64,000 nt of DNA, from the NCBI GenBank assembly GCA_947069175.1, contig CAMTDV010000002.1, forward strand, positions 8,225,054 to 8,289,053. The letters run 5' to 3'. Shown here in pieces: positions 22,402 to 33,450 of this stretch. Every line of letters begins with the position of its first letter. Position 1 is the stretch's first letter. Both the position numbers and the translations under genes were made by a program. The stretch is from Scalesia atractyloides (taxonomy: Eukaryota; Streptophyta; Magnoliopsida; Asterales; Asteraceae). Below the pieces are notes generated by a model. It saw only the letters and a program-made list of their open reading frames with translations. It had not been told where the DNA came from and ran no database searches.

Positions 22402-25400
22402 TGTAACACCCTGTAAAATCGTGTCCAATAGTATAGTGACACGTGTTGTATTTTTAAATATAGTCTGTTAAAGACCAATAAGGACTAAATGCGTCAACAT
22501 GCTCAATCTGAGCCTCTGAGTGACGATCCGATGTCAACATGCAGAAATAACAGCCTCTGAGTGACTGATATGTCAACATGCTTGAAATTTGGACTCTGAG
22601 TGACTGATATGTCAACATGCCCAGCCTCTGAGTGACATCGGGATCAACATGCTTATCATAAGCCTCTGAGTGATCCTTTGTGAAGTCCTAAACTCTCATA
22701 TGTGCCATTTGTTGGACTAGAGAGTTCAATTTTGTAAATATGTGAAAGTTGGATAATGGAGGGATTAAAAGTGTCAACATGTTAATTTATACCTCTGAGT
22801 GACCTTTTAACGAACCAAGAGCTCGACAATGTCCGGGCATAATCCCGGGTATGCCAAGTATTGGCTACGGAGGGCTAAAAGTGCCAAAAAGGTGTTTAAA
22901 AGGTTTTTAGAAGCTTTTTAAAGTTTAGGGGCTAAAATGTTAAACTTTGAAACCAGTCGCGGGTCGACAGAGACCAGGCCTGGTCTCTCGCGGGGCGCGA
23001 GAAGGCCTCTGTTGCAGAAAATTTGTTTGGCAGCCAAGCAAAGCTCCAAAAACCATTAAATCGAAACCACGGACTTGTAATCAGCTATGCCACGTTTTGA
23101 GACATTTGTAAGCTTCCTCTTACACCCCTAAACACCTGGCTTCACCTCCTTTGAGCTCTCCAACTATAAATAGGTGCTTAAGTTCACCATTTCAACTTGC
23201 ACCTTCTCAATAAATCACTCTTCTCCCTCCTCTGGAAGTTCCTAGCTGAAAGGAGCATCCAACTTAGTTCTCTTGCATTGTAGGAATCTCTTGTAAGTGT
23301 TCCTTGCTCTTGCATTTTCGTTTATAGGCTTTTATAGCCAAAAGTCAAGCATTTTCGTAAAACGCTTTGACTTTCGGTTAAGACCATTATGGTCTAGCCA
23401 TTGTTCGAAATGAACATGGCTAAGTGATCATAATAAGGTAGGTGTTAGTCCCTATAAAGGGCACCTACTGAAGATCACGTTTACTAGACCGATTGACGGG
23501 TCAAAGTTATGATATTAAAAAGTCAAACAGGCCATTTTTGGAAAAAATAATAAATTAATCTTATACATGTTATGAAACCTGTTTTGACACTTAAACCAGT
23601 TGGTAATAATTATTAGAACATGTAAGAACATGTTCGGCTCGTCAATTTCAGTTCTAGGGTCGGTTCGCATCCGAAAGTCGCGAAGTTTGACTTCTGCTTT
23701 GACTTTCGATTCCGACCCGTTTAGATTAGTTACCTACTGATCTAAAGTTGCATTATGATTGTAATATAATGTCGCGTAACCCTCTGAGGTTATATTACAT
23801 GATCATAATCAGAATCCAAGTTTATGCACAAGTTCCATAATTATGCCATTTTTAACCAAAATGCCCTTTTTACATAAATCAAGCTTTTAATGATAATAAA
23901 CTTGAAAATGAGTTTCCCACTGATGTAATATTATAAGTAGGATTATTTGGGATGTTAAAGCAAGTTATAAACTGAGTTTTCAAACAAGTCCTTAAACTAT
24001 GTCGATAAATGACAGTTTTAGCCCTTGTGGCTTATAAAATGGTTTTAATCAAATCTTTCCAAAGTAAATCATTTACCTACTGATATGTTATATTAAATAA
24101 CATGTTTTAAACATTTTAATCTGACCTTAATGTCAGTTTTCGTAAACATCACTTAAAAACGTCATTTTACGACATAAGCACCGTTTCGACGCATAGTATG
24201 GTTTTAAACCATATTATTGACCAAGACTTGTTACCTACTGATTTTAAAACTTATTTTAAACATATTTACAGTAGGTACATGTTATAAATTCATAATCCCA
24301 AATAAATTATAAACTATGTGTAAAATGACCAAAATGCCCCTTCGGTGCATAGTTTGGTCATAAAGGATAATTTACACATATAATTAACATCCTACTGATA
24401 CTATATCATAAATAAAATATTTTTCCAGAATACTTATGACTATAACATTAAATTATATTAAAGTTCCTTTATCACGGTATAAAATTACCAAAATGCCCTT
24501 ATGAGGCATAATTTCGTTTTAAAACCTTAACGGGCATACAAGTTGATATCCTACTGATATCTTAACTTATTTAAAGTATAATGGCATATAGAACTTTTCC
24601 ATGACTTATCCGGTTACCCGATATCACTAATATGCGCACGGTTACGTATACGTAACTATTTTACGGAACTTAACCGAAACGGGTTTAACCTTGTCATTTA
24701 AATCTCAAAATCCAAAATGTTAATAGTTTACCCATATTAAACAAGTCAAGGTACTTGTTGGGATTAAACTACATTCTATCCAATCATCGTTTAATCTAGC
24801 GTCATACGTTTGATCAAGTACGCTAGTCGGTCTAAGTCTATGACTTAATAAGACCGTTAGTATTTAATTAGTTAGTTTATGCCATAATCCAGACTAGAGA
24901 CTTGCCGGTAAAAGTTGTCTGCACTTAGTCCTTTTTGTGTACGGCTGAGTTATTAAAAATTAAAGAAGACTAGCTCAGGTAAATACTCTCGACTTATTTC
25001 CCCTATACGGGCTTGGATTACGGTAAATTATTACCGCTTGGTCGAAAATGGGACTAATCGAACGCTGGAAGTCGGGATAGAAATCCGCATATTCTGTTTT
25101 AGTCAGTTTTGTTTGATAATTTAAACATCGGGGGTTAACTACCGTGTCCTGGATATCCTCGGCTCATTACAATCGAAATGACCACGACCTTAGCGCGGGT
25201 GTAGGCATACACCCGATAGACGCTCAATTATGCATTCTCACAAGGTTGGGAGGAATTGACTCCTTCGTGAGTCCAAAGTGGTGTGTACGTTAATTGTGTC
25301 TCGGTTTTCGTGCCGAGCCCCGTATGTATGACAAACATGTAAATCTGTTAACAAGGTTGGACGGTCAATTAACCCAAGTTATAAAAAGATTTTTGTGCTG

Positions 25401-25802
25401 ATACGCACCTAAAACATTTTTTGAAATGTTTTCAAAATGAGTCAGTTGGGTGTATTTACCAGCGAAAGCTGACGTATTTTCAAAAGACTAATCTGCAGGT
25501 ACAATACGAATATAGGTCGGAAGTGCTTGGTAGTGATAGAGGATCTTGCAAATCCTAAATCTGCGCAAAGTCTGTTTTATATTCTTTCTTGTACAATTTA
25601 ATGATCCGCCTGTGTATCTTCTATTATGAGTCTGTATAATATTTTGTATTTTCAAACATTCGGTTTGTAATAGTAATTTTACTCAAAGACTTCCGATGTG
25701 CCGTGTTTAATTGACTATGATGTTTATCAACTGATGTCACGATACTCCCCACCCGGGCCCACCGGTGTTTGGATTTTGGGGTTGGAAATCCGGGGTGTGA
25801 CA
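22402..25802 (+). repeat. 5' LTR of the large chromovirus
   Basis: It runs from TGTAACACCCTG to GGGGTGTGACA (3401 bp). Subrepeats at 22485-22690 alternate GTCAACATGC and CCTCTGAGTGAC. A GC-rich palindromic block at about 22960-23010 precedes a TATA box (CTATAAATAGG) at about 23163. 23750-24600 holds degenerate units built on CCTACTGAT and CCAAAATGCCC. It is nearly identical to 41817-45207, apart from scattered substitutions and small indels. Confidence 0.95.
23164..23174 (+). promoter_or_regulatory. LTR TATA box
   Basis: CTATAAATAGG lies about 760 bp into the LTR, just after the GC-rich hairpin block and CT-rich sequence. The same box is at about 42588 in the 3' LTR. This is the expected place for the U3/R promoter of the element. 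Confidence 0.6.
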
Positions 25803-25806
25803 GGGT

Positions 25807-25819
25807 TGGTATCAGAGCC
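25807..25819 (+). other. Primer binding site, tRNA-Met type
   Basis: TGGTATCAGAGCC follows the 5' LTR after a four-base spacer. It is complementary to the 3' end of plant initiator tRNA-Met, the usual primer for this group of Ty3/gypsy elements. Confidence 0.9.
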
Positions 25820-25973
25820 AACGTTTGAGAGAATTAAACACTAGCTTTTTGTGTTTAGTCTCAAGCTTACACCAGCACATTCCTTAGACTTCCGAGTCTA
25901 GGCTTTGACCTAGGATTACTCATTTCATTATTACGTTATTTTTATTGTTTTTTAATTGAATTTTAACAGGAAA

Positions 25974-27053
25974 ATGTCGCCACGTGTGAGAGGACAAAGT
26001 GGACGAGGAAAAGGTCCAATGAGAGGAGGGCCATCAGGACGCATTCCCCCTCAATCTCATAACTCAGATGCATACCAAGAATCAGGAGATTCGTCTCCAT
26101 GGCAACCAGCGAGACGTTCCGTCTCTAATATACACTCGCCCTCACATTCCCAAAATTCTGACCACTCACACCACTCCTACCATTCTCACCACTCCTACCA
26201 TGAAGAATTTAACCCCAACCATTATCTTAACACACCTCCAGCCGATCAAAATCAGTTGGACCAACCACACCATATGGACGAGGACTCCGACCCGGAGATG
26301 CCGCCGTCAGGATCAAATGTGCATCCCATTGAAATTTCAAGCGATTCAAACTCATATGCTGGATCTCCCTACCAAGGTCCTAATGAGTGGGACCAATACT
26401 GGAACCAATTCACCTTTGCCCACACACATTCCCATCACTCTCAACCACCTCATGTTCAAGAAGATGTCCACATGGAACCGGTGGACCAACCTCAACCACC
26501 ACCCGGACCACCAAGGAGGAAGCGTGGAGTACGTATGTCGGTACGTGCAGGACAAAGGTCGGGATCGCTGCCACCTTTGCCAAACTCCTACCCCACGATT
26601 CAAGAGGACCCACAAATGGGTGGGCCCTCTAACACCTCACCTGTAGTTGAACCAACACCAACACCCACACCTACAGTTCAACCACCACCATCGGGTTTTA
26701 CTAACCCAATCCCTACATATCCAGACACGTTTGGATATGATCCTTTTAACCCGTCTACGCTGGTAGATTATCAAGCATGGGCACAAGACCTATACATGCA
26801 GGCGGTTATGCACAATGCACCTTACCCGTCTCCTTTCCCACCTACTTATCCACCAACTGGATATGCAACTTATGGGTACCAGTATCCGGTTATGCCACAA
26901 CCTCAACCACAACCTCCGCCATCACTTGAGGCCACTAATGAGGCCTTAGAAAGGATGAAAAAAATGCAGCAACAGGCGGAGAAAACGGAGAAGAAGACAA
27001 ACAAGTTCTTCAAGAAACTCTCCAAGTTGGTCAAGGGAAAGAAGGACGAGTGA
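25974..27053 (+). CDS. Additional open reading frame upstream of gag in the chromovirus (unknown function)
   Basis: This is an uninterrupted frame of about 359 codons from the ATG at 25974; an in-frame ATG at 25956 would add six residues. I prefer 25974 because TTTTAACAG just before it looks like a 3' splice site. The start is basic and Gly/Arg-rich (RGQSGRGKGPMRGGPSG). The middle is rich in Pro, His, Ser and Gln with HSHHSYHSHHSYH and long Pro runs. The last 40 residues are a charged Lys/Gln segment that could form a coiled coil (ERMKKMQQQAEKTEKKT). There is no zinc knuckle, protease or capsid motif, and the true gag lies downstream. I do not recognise a function. Its openness contrasts with the broken gag-pol. 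Confidence 0.75.
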   Translation: MSPRVRGQSGRGKGPMRGGPSGRIPPQSHNSDAYQESGDSSPWQPARRSVSNIHSPSHSQNSDHSHHSYHSHHSYHEEFNPNHYLNTPPADQNQLDQPHHMDEDSDPEMPPSGSNVHPIEISSDSNSYAGSPYQGPNEWDQYWNQFTFAHTHSHHSQPPHVQEDVHMEPVDQPQPPPGPPRRKRGVRMSVRAGQRSGSLPPLPNSYPTIQEDPQMGGPSNTSPVVEPTPTPTPTVQPPPSGFTNPIPTYPDTFGYDPFNPSTLVDYQAWAQDLYMQAVMHNAPYPSPFPPTYPPTGYATYGYQYPVMPQPQPQPPPSLEATNEALERMKKMQQQAEKTEKKTNKFFKKLSKLVKGKKDE

Positions 27054-28278
27054 AGTCTCTTCTAATAATATGTAGTCCCTGCGAGGACATTGTTATTTCT
27101 TTAGTCCCTGCGTGGACATATTTTTTTTTTATTTCTTTAAGTCCTTGCATGGACAAGTTTATTTCATCTTTCTAGTATTATAATTTCTAATAAAAAATTT
27201 AATGACGTATTTTTGGAATTATATATATATATATATGTAAATCATCCTATTGAAAACGAGCGTCTCGATTTTACTCAAAATTTGTGCTCTGCTATAAAAT
27301 TCCAAAAGACCTTAATAGATTGATATGCCAAGTGGCGCAGACCACACATTGGCCAAGAAGTGATAGTTAAGTACGAAGGGGTTTTCTATCAGGATAGTTA
27401 AGGGAAGTTATCCTTCTATCCAGGAGTAAGGGACTAGGTCCAAACCTCCAAGGTCGTTAAGGTCGAAGGTGACCGGGACCATTAATCAATTATTAAGGTA
27501 CTCTTATGTAACATTAAGAAATGTTCATACTCTTGGTAGTGTGGCTGAGGAACCACACTAGCCGTCAAGCCAATGTGCCAAATTAATTGTCCAACGGGAC
27601 ATGCTGATATGCCATATACATCTTATATGATGTAGGCCAATGTGCCAAATTAATTGTCCAACGGGACACGCTGATATGCCATATACATCTGATATGATGT
27701 AGGCCAATGTGCCCAATTAATTGTCCAATGGGACAGGCTGATATGCCATATACATCTGATATGATGTAGGCCAATGTGCCCAATTAATTGTCCAACAGGC
27801 TGATATGCCATGTACATCTGATATGATGTAGGCCAATGTGCCCAATTAATTGTCCAACGGGACAGGCTGATATGCCATGTACATCTGATATGATGTAGGC
27901 CAATGTGCACAATTAATTGTCCAATGCGACAGGCCGATATGCCATATATATATTATGACCAATATGACCGGCCAATATGCCCAATCATTATGTCCATTAG
28001 GACAAGCCTATAAGCTATATAATTGTCAATAATGACAATGACAGTTGTGACATTGCGATCCACTGTCCAATGATATATGGACTATGTCCAAATTGTAATT
28101 TGCCTATGATGGTCCTATAAAGACCTAGGCCAAATATAGATATGTTAAGCCTAAGAGTTGTGATGTTATTCACACTAGTATAGGCAATGGATTGTTATAT
28201 CCAATCTTGAAAGCCGATATGGTTAATGCGCCATGGCTAAATGAAGTTTTATTGGTATATAGAAACCAAGACTTAAAG
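27054..28278 (+). other. Spacer between extra frame and gag
   Basis: No gene. It holds a short TAGTCCCTGCG repeat (27070-27150), an (AT)n tract near 27222 and the 67-bp minisatellite. It could act as leader RNA for gag translation; that is inference. Confidence 0.5.
27569..27965. repeat. 67-bp minisatellite, about six units
   Basis: Units begin GCCAATGTGCC at about 27569, 27636, 27703, 27770, 27832 and 27899. The fourth unit is 5 bp short (missing GGGAC). The units contain GCTGATATGCCATATACATC and GATATGATGTAG. The minus-strand frames through it are artefacts of the repeat. Confidence 0.9.
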
Positions 28279-29480
28279 ATGGCTAACTCAAACGAAGCAC
28301 AAAGTAGCCACATGAATGCTGAATCTAATAAAGCTGAAAACAAAAATATAGATGATGAAAATTTTCAAGCTCGCATTGATGCGGCTGTGGAAAGGGCCAT
28401 GAGTAAGGCCATAGAAAAGCTAAGAGAGCCGAGTGCCACTCGCTCTAGACCCCTATCTATTCCACCATCTTCAGCTCATAAGGAGAGCTCTGTTCACTCT
28501 TCAAATGCGAAGAGTGAACCAAAGAAAATAGATCTTATTGAAAAGTCCCGTTCTGTTAAAGACGGATGTACTTATAAGTATTTCGTCTCATGCAAGCCCC
28601 AAGACTTTAACGGGGAGAAAGGAGCGGTAGAAGCCCTAAAGGGCTAGATGAGATGGAAACGATTGTAGATATCAGCAATTGTGCTGATAAGAATGTGGTC
28701 AAGTACGTATCACAATCCTTCAAGGGTGATGCCCTAACATGGTGGAAGGCCATGATTCAATCAACAGGTAAGGTACACCTGTACAACTTGGGATGGTCCA
28801 AGTTTGTTGATTTGGTAAAGGAAACTTACTGCCTAACCATGAAGTGGAAAAGCTAGAGACAGACTTCTTGTCTCTATCAATGAAAAACCTAGACTGTAGG
28901 AAGTACGTCTCCGATTTCAACTCCCTATCTAGGTTAGTATCCTATTTGATCACCCCTGAATCCATACGCATTGCGTGTTGCATAAATGGGTTGGCGCCCG
29001 AGATAAAGGGTATGGTAAAGGCTGCACAGCCTAATACCTATAGGTCTGCTGTAGATCTATCTCTTTCCCTCACCCTAGATCTGGTAAGACAAAAGTCAAT
29101 TAGGACTGAAACTGACGGAAAGAGGAAACGGGAGGATAATAACCCCCAAGGATTTAAGAAGAAAGGAAATTTCGGGTTCAAGAAGAACCAGCACGTGTCT
29201 AGTGACAAACCTCTATGCAAGAATTGTAAATATAGGCACTGGGGACAGTGTAGTATAAATCCACAAACCAAACCCTGTGGTATCTGCAAGAGAAAAGGGC
29301 ATAAGACCTGAGATTGTAAGGATCTCAAGGATGCAGTTTGTTATAACTGCAACGAAAAAGGGCATATAACGTACAATTGCCCCAAGAAACCCAAAAGTAA
29401 TGAGGCAAAGCCTGGAGAGGCCAAGAAAGGAAGTGCCCGTGCCTTTCAAATGAATGCCAGGGAGGCCGTTAATGACAACA
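28279..29480 (+). pseudogene. gag of the large chromovirus, decayed
   Basis: Pieces in different frames form a Ty3/gypsy gag: N-terminal region 28279-28640 (ends near DFNGEKG), capsid-like 28645-28850 with DALTWWKA, then 28855-29311 with a Lys/Arg-rich linker. CCHC-type zinc knuckles follow (CGICKRKGHKT and CYNCNEKGHITYNC, about 29270-29390). Frameshifts lie near 28640 and 28845, and there is a TGA stop at 29309-29311 in the first knuckle. Gag normally forms the particle and packages the RNA; this copy cannot be translated whole. Confidence 0.85.
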
Positions 29481-29499
29481 ACGTCATAACAGGTACTTT

Positions 29500-30162
29500 C
29501 CCCATTAATGATATTTTAGAGTTCTTTTTTATTCGGGTGCAGATAAATCATTTGTTGACCATAAGTTTAGTAAACTATTAAACTTACCCATAAGAACTCT
29601 AGACAAAATTTATGAGATAGAACTCGCCGATGGAACCTTAGAAATTGCTTCTTCCATTCTTGATGGATGCTCTATATTCATTAAGAATCATTCCATCCCT
29701 ATCTCTCTTTTGCCAATGAAATTCACGGGGTTCGATTTTGTCTTAGGCATGGATTGGTTATCTCATAACCAAGCCTGCATTGCCTGTGATAAAAAGCTCA
29801 TCGAAATCAAAATCCCATCTGGTGAAATGATCACCATCCCTAGAGATTCACACTATGGATTTCCGGACAAGGTGTCATTATTTAAGGCATCCAAGTGTTT
29901 GAGAAGAGGCTGTGTCATCTATATGGCACAAGTTACCATAAATGAACCAAAGCCAAACCTTGAAGATCAACCAGTTATCTCGGAGTATCCCGATGTTTTC
30001 CCTGAAGAATTACCAGGCCTACCTCCAGATAGGCAAGTGGAGTTCAGAATAGATATTATACCAGGATCAGCACCCGTAGCTAGAGCTCCATATAGGCTAG
30101 CTCCAACCGAAATGAATGAGCTAAGAGTTCAATTGGACGAACTCTTGGAGAAAGGCTTTATT
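29500..30162 (+). pseudogene. Protease and start of reverse transcriptase (left part of pol)
   Basis: The protease core reads YSGADKSFVDHKF at about 29533-29570. The catalytic Asp of the usual D-[ST]-G triad is Tyr here. There is a frameshift just before it, near 29515. Downstream are FDFVLGMDWL at about 29731 and the linker to RT, PGLPPDRQVEFRIDIIPG, at about 30017-30070. The frame then runs straight into the inserted element at 30163. Protease is therefore both frame-broken and missing its active-site Asp. Confidence 0.85.
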
Positions 30163-30559
30163 TGTCACACCCCGACCCGCAGCGGAAAAGGTGATCGGGG
30201 CATGATTGGGTTATCATCAAAGCTCATGACATTTATTATACGTTTCATATTCATTAATACAATTTAATGGAAAGTTTACAATAAGAATTACAATATGTTC
30301 TAACTATCATTCTAAGCTTCTTTGTTCTCTTCTAAGGCATTTCCTATGTTTTCCTCGCTTCAACCTGTTCACCTGTATCATGTGTAAAAGAGTTTTTGGA
30401 TCAACATAAAGTTGGAGAGTGAATCCTATGGAAAACATTTGAACAAGTTTATCCAATTGATTATAAATAATGTGCATGACCACATATGAGTAAATGTAGA
30501 TGTAAATTTATTCACACAACACATAATATTAAATATTGCACACACATACATCAAATGAT

Positions 30560-30862
30560 TGTTTTGAGGCACGCGTTGTTCGACTCGTCTCCCACGAGGA
30601 ACTGATGGGCCTAATGAATGAGTTTTGAGGCACGCGTTGTTCTACGAACTGATGGGCCTAATGAATGAGTTTTGAGGCACGCGTTGTTCTACGAACTGAT
30701 GGGCCTAATGAATGAGTTTTGAGGCACGCGTTGTTCTTACGAACTGATGGGCCTAATGAATGAGTTTTGAGTCACGCGTTGTTCTACGAACTGATGGGCC
30801 TAATGAATGAGTTTTAAGGCACGCGTTGTTCAACTCGTCTCCCACGAGGAACTGATGGGCCT
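30560..30862. repeat. ~47-bp tandem array in the left LTR (six units)
   Basis: Units contain GGCACGCGTTGTTC, GAACTGATGGGCCTAA and TGAATGAGTTTTGA. The first and last units carry an additional CGTCTCCCACGAGG. The right LTR has five units at 36897-37150. Confidence 0.9.
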
Positions 30863-31341
30863 AAATAATTTGCATACAACTTTGACAATATGTAATACAT
30901 CACAACCAAACAATAGTTACATTCTAGTTTAGATCATATAATGGTATAGCACGAGTTTGCATAAGAGAATTAGTTTAAGCGACACATGATACACCCCAAA
31001 ACATGAATAAAAAGGGGAATTTGTAAGAATTCACTCACAGTGGGTGCGTTGGTTGATGATGTTGAATGCACGCGAAGTGGTTTTAACCACGAGTGAGATT
31101 AACCTAGATAAATATCATTATGGTTCGGTAAGTAAACGGATTTTATTAATCTATTTTAGTAGGATTGTTGGGTGTATTTTTGTGAGTTTAAGGCTATTTT
31201 CTAACCTTAAAAATGTTATTTTTAAGTATTTTTAATTGATTTTTAATTAAAATAATTAACTAAAAATAATAAAAAAATTTGACTTTTTCTGACCGTTGAC
31301 TTTGACTTTGACCGTTGACCGGTTCGTATCGTGTATATAAG

Positions 31342-31918
31342 TGCGCTGGGTGAGGCTCGAACCCGAGACCTCCTGTTCGCGTGCACGCAGCTCTACCAAC
31401 TGAGCTACGTGTCTAACCCGTCATATATCCGTTTTTAATTATATTTATATATTAATTAAGTTAAACAGAAAATCCTTTTATTTTAAAACGATTTAATTGA
31501 TTCGGACGGTGCGCTCCACAGGTCTCGAACCCGGGACCTGTGGGTTATGATAACACACAGTCCACCGCTGGACTGTGTGTACAACTTGTTAACTTAACTG
31601 ATTTTTATTATACTTAAACACAAATTAATTATTTTCATTTCTGACTTATTTAAAAAGCTTAATAATTATCCGGGTCGATGCAGAAGACCGGACTCGAACT
31701 CGTGCACTTTGATTAAACATACACACAGTCCACCACTGGACTGTGTGTCTAACTTGGTTATTTTTCCGATTATTAATATACTTAACATATATATAAAATG
31801 AATCCGGTTCAGTTAACAAAAAGAACATTTTTATTTACGCAGCGTGTGTGGAACAGGATTCGAACTCGAGACCTTTGTGTGTTTATTGTGCACACAGTCC
31901 ACCGCTGGACTGAGTGTC
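31342..31918 (-). repeat. Array of four tRNA-like modules in the left LTR
   Basis: Four modules lie at about 31342-31412, 31509-31580, 31679-31750 and 31839-31918, all reading on the minus strand and spaced about 165 bp apart. The first has a canonical A box region (GTAGCTCAGTTGGTAGAGC) and B box (GGTTCGAGCC). The other three share a CAGTCCAGYGGTGGACTG-like D-arm and a T-arm around GTTCGA. T-stems are imperfect in some, so I do not call them functional tRNAs. They resemble the RNA polymerase III internal promoter of tRNA genes and SINE heads. Confidence 0.7.
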
Positions 31919-32621
31919 TAACCCGAGTTATTTCTTGATTTAAATTATACTTATGAGTTACAGGTTCATCGTCTTCTTCGTCGGATTTTAACCAGAGTCG
32001 GAAAATCCGACTGGTTCGATGTGTTAAATCATGTTCTTTAGTGTTTTAGGTTAATTACCGATGAGATAAAAGTAAAAGAAAGGAAAATTAGGCGTGAGGT
32101 ATACCGACTAGCTTCCTCTGTTTTCCGGCAGAACTCCGGCGACGGCAATCCCTTCCGGCGACGAGTGTCTTGCAGCAGAGAGTCTTCAGAAAGCTTACAA
32201 AGTATGTGGGTGACTTCGGTATAAGTTCAGAGGGTTCAGTGAGACTCAGAAATTAAGAACTCGGTTTTTCGGCGATAAACAGAAGAATTCCGGCGAGTGA
32301 GTTTTCGCCGAGAAAGGGTGTGGTTTTGAGCGAAAACGTTTGCAGAGGTTCGAGGTGGTTTTTATAGGGCAAATCGTCGATGTATTTGGCCCGATTTCCA
32401 ACTGGATTCATTGGTTTGAATTACTCCGGCGGTTATAACTTTGGTCGCGGACTCAGACATCGGTTATAACCGATGTCAGTAAATGTTTACGTTATAACGG
32501 AAGATGTCGTTAAAACTCGCGAGTTTGCCGGGATTTCCGACGACTGAACTTTTGGGCGCCGGTTTTGAATTCGGAACGTCAAGATATGAATTAAATGATC
32601 TTAATAATTAACAGACAAAAC

Positions 32622-32701
32622 AAGTGGCGCAGTGGTTTGTGTGTTGTGTGTTAATTCGTTTGTGAACCGGTTACTGACCCGGGTTCGAAACCCGGCAGAA
32701 C
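32622..32701 (+). repeat. Fifth tRNA-like module, opposite strand, left LTR
   Basis: GTGGCGCAGTGG resembles a D-arm/A box. CCGGGTTCGAAACCCGG forms a perfect T-arm with B-box sequence GGTTCGAAACC. The roughly 80-bp length fits a tRNA-like unit. It lies on the strand opposite to the other four. Confidence 0.65.
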
Positions 32702-32885
32702 CAAAATATTTTTATTTTACGATTTTCAACAGTTTTTCAAAAACAACTTATATAATCCCGTATAATAATTGATTATGTATCGTTTTAAATTATTTTGGGC
32801 ATTTAATTCGCAACGAAAATTTTAACTGACTGTTCGGTTGATAAACGGAGCGGGTTTGGTAAATCCGTTTTTGACGGATGTTACA

Positions 32886-32902
32886 GTATCCCCTGCTTTT
32901 TA
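32886..32902 (-). other. Polypurine tract of the nested element
   Basis: On the minus strand AAAAAGCAGGGGATAC lies directly before the LTR start TGTAACATCC. This is the usual plus-strand primer position. Confidence 0.75.
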
Positions 32903-33450
32903 GAAATTTCGTCCCGAAATTTAAATAGTGATATATTTGACTAAAAGAATGATGGTGTTTAGTTTGTCAGTTACTTGCTTAGAAAAAGTAAGGGTTTAAG
33001 TTTTTGTTTGAGGCGGTAACGTTCCTTGTAAAGGTTAAGTACCCTATTACAGGAATCGCTTTTTGTTGCCTACTGTATAAGTATTGATAAGCAGAAATGA
33101 TTCGCTAAAAATGATATCATGCATAAGAGTTTGGATACGTTTGGAAAAGTATGGTTATATCCTAAGGCAAAACTTCTAACACTACAACCTACATGGAACA
33201 TAAATAAACACAGCAGCTGATATTTGAACATAAATAAACACAACAGCTAATATTTGAACATAAATAAACACAACAGCAAATATTTGAATCCACATTCTGA
33301 TAGCATATATGTTTGAATGGTGGAAGCTCCTCTCTCGTTTGTTATGATGGAGAGGTTAGTTTATGTAGAAATGGAACACAAATCCAATTTCTCTAAATAG
33401 CAAGATGATATAAAGGTAACACAATTTCAACCAAGGCAATACCAAATCTT

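Larger units (their letters stand above)
30163..32885 (-). repeat. LTR of the nested element (its 3' LTR), left copy
   Basis: On the minus strand it starts TGTAACATCCG at 32885 and ends GGGGTGTGACA at 30163 (2723 bp). It contains a 47-bp tandem array, five tRNA-like modules and a GC-richer part (32090-32560). Compared with the right copy, the main difference is one extra 47-bp unit plus a few substitutions and small indels. Confidence 0.93.

Noticed and set aside
22485..22690. Regular alternation of two short motifs resembling a CRISPR array
   Set aside because: Plant genome, irregular spacing, and the array is inside both LTRs and other LTR copies; it is an LTR subrepeat.
26068..26646. Frames on both strands within 26068-26646
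   Set aside because: They are shadows of the Pro/His-rich extra frame at 25974-27053.
27583..27910. Repetitive minus-strand peptides (WHISLSRWTINWAHW pattern)
   Set aside because: Produced by the 67-bp minisatellite, whose unit is close to a multiple of three; no start or gene context.
31342..31412. A functional tRNA gene on the minus strand
   Set aside because: The D-arm and B box are good, but the acceptor and T-stems do not pair fully, and the unit lies in a transposon LTR with three more degenerate relatives.
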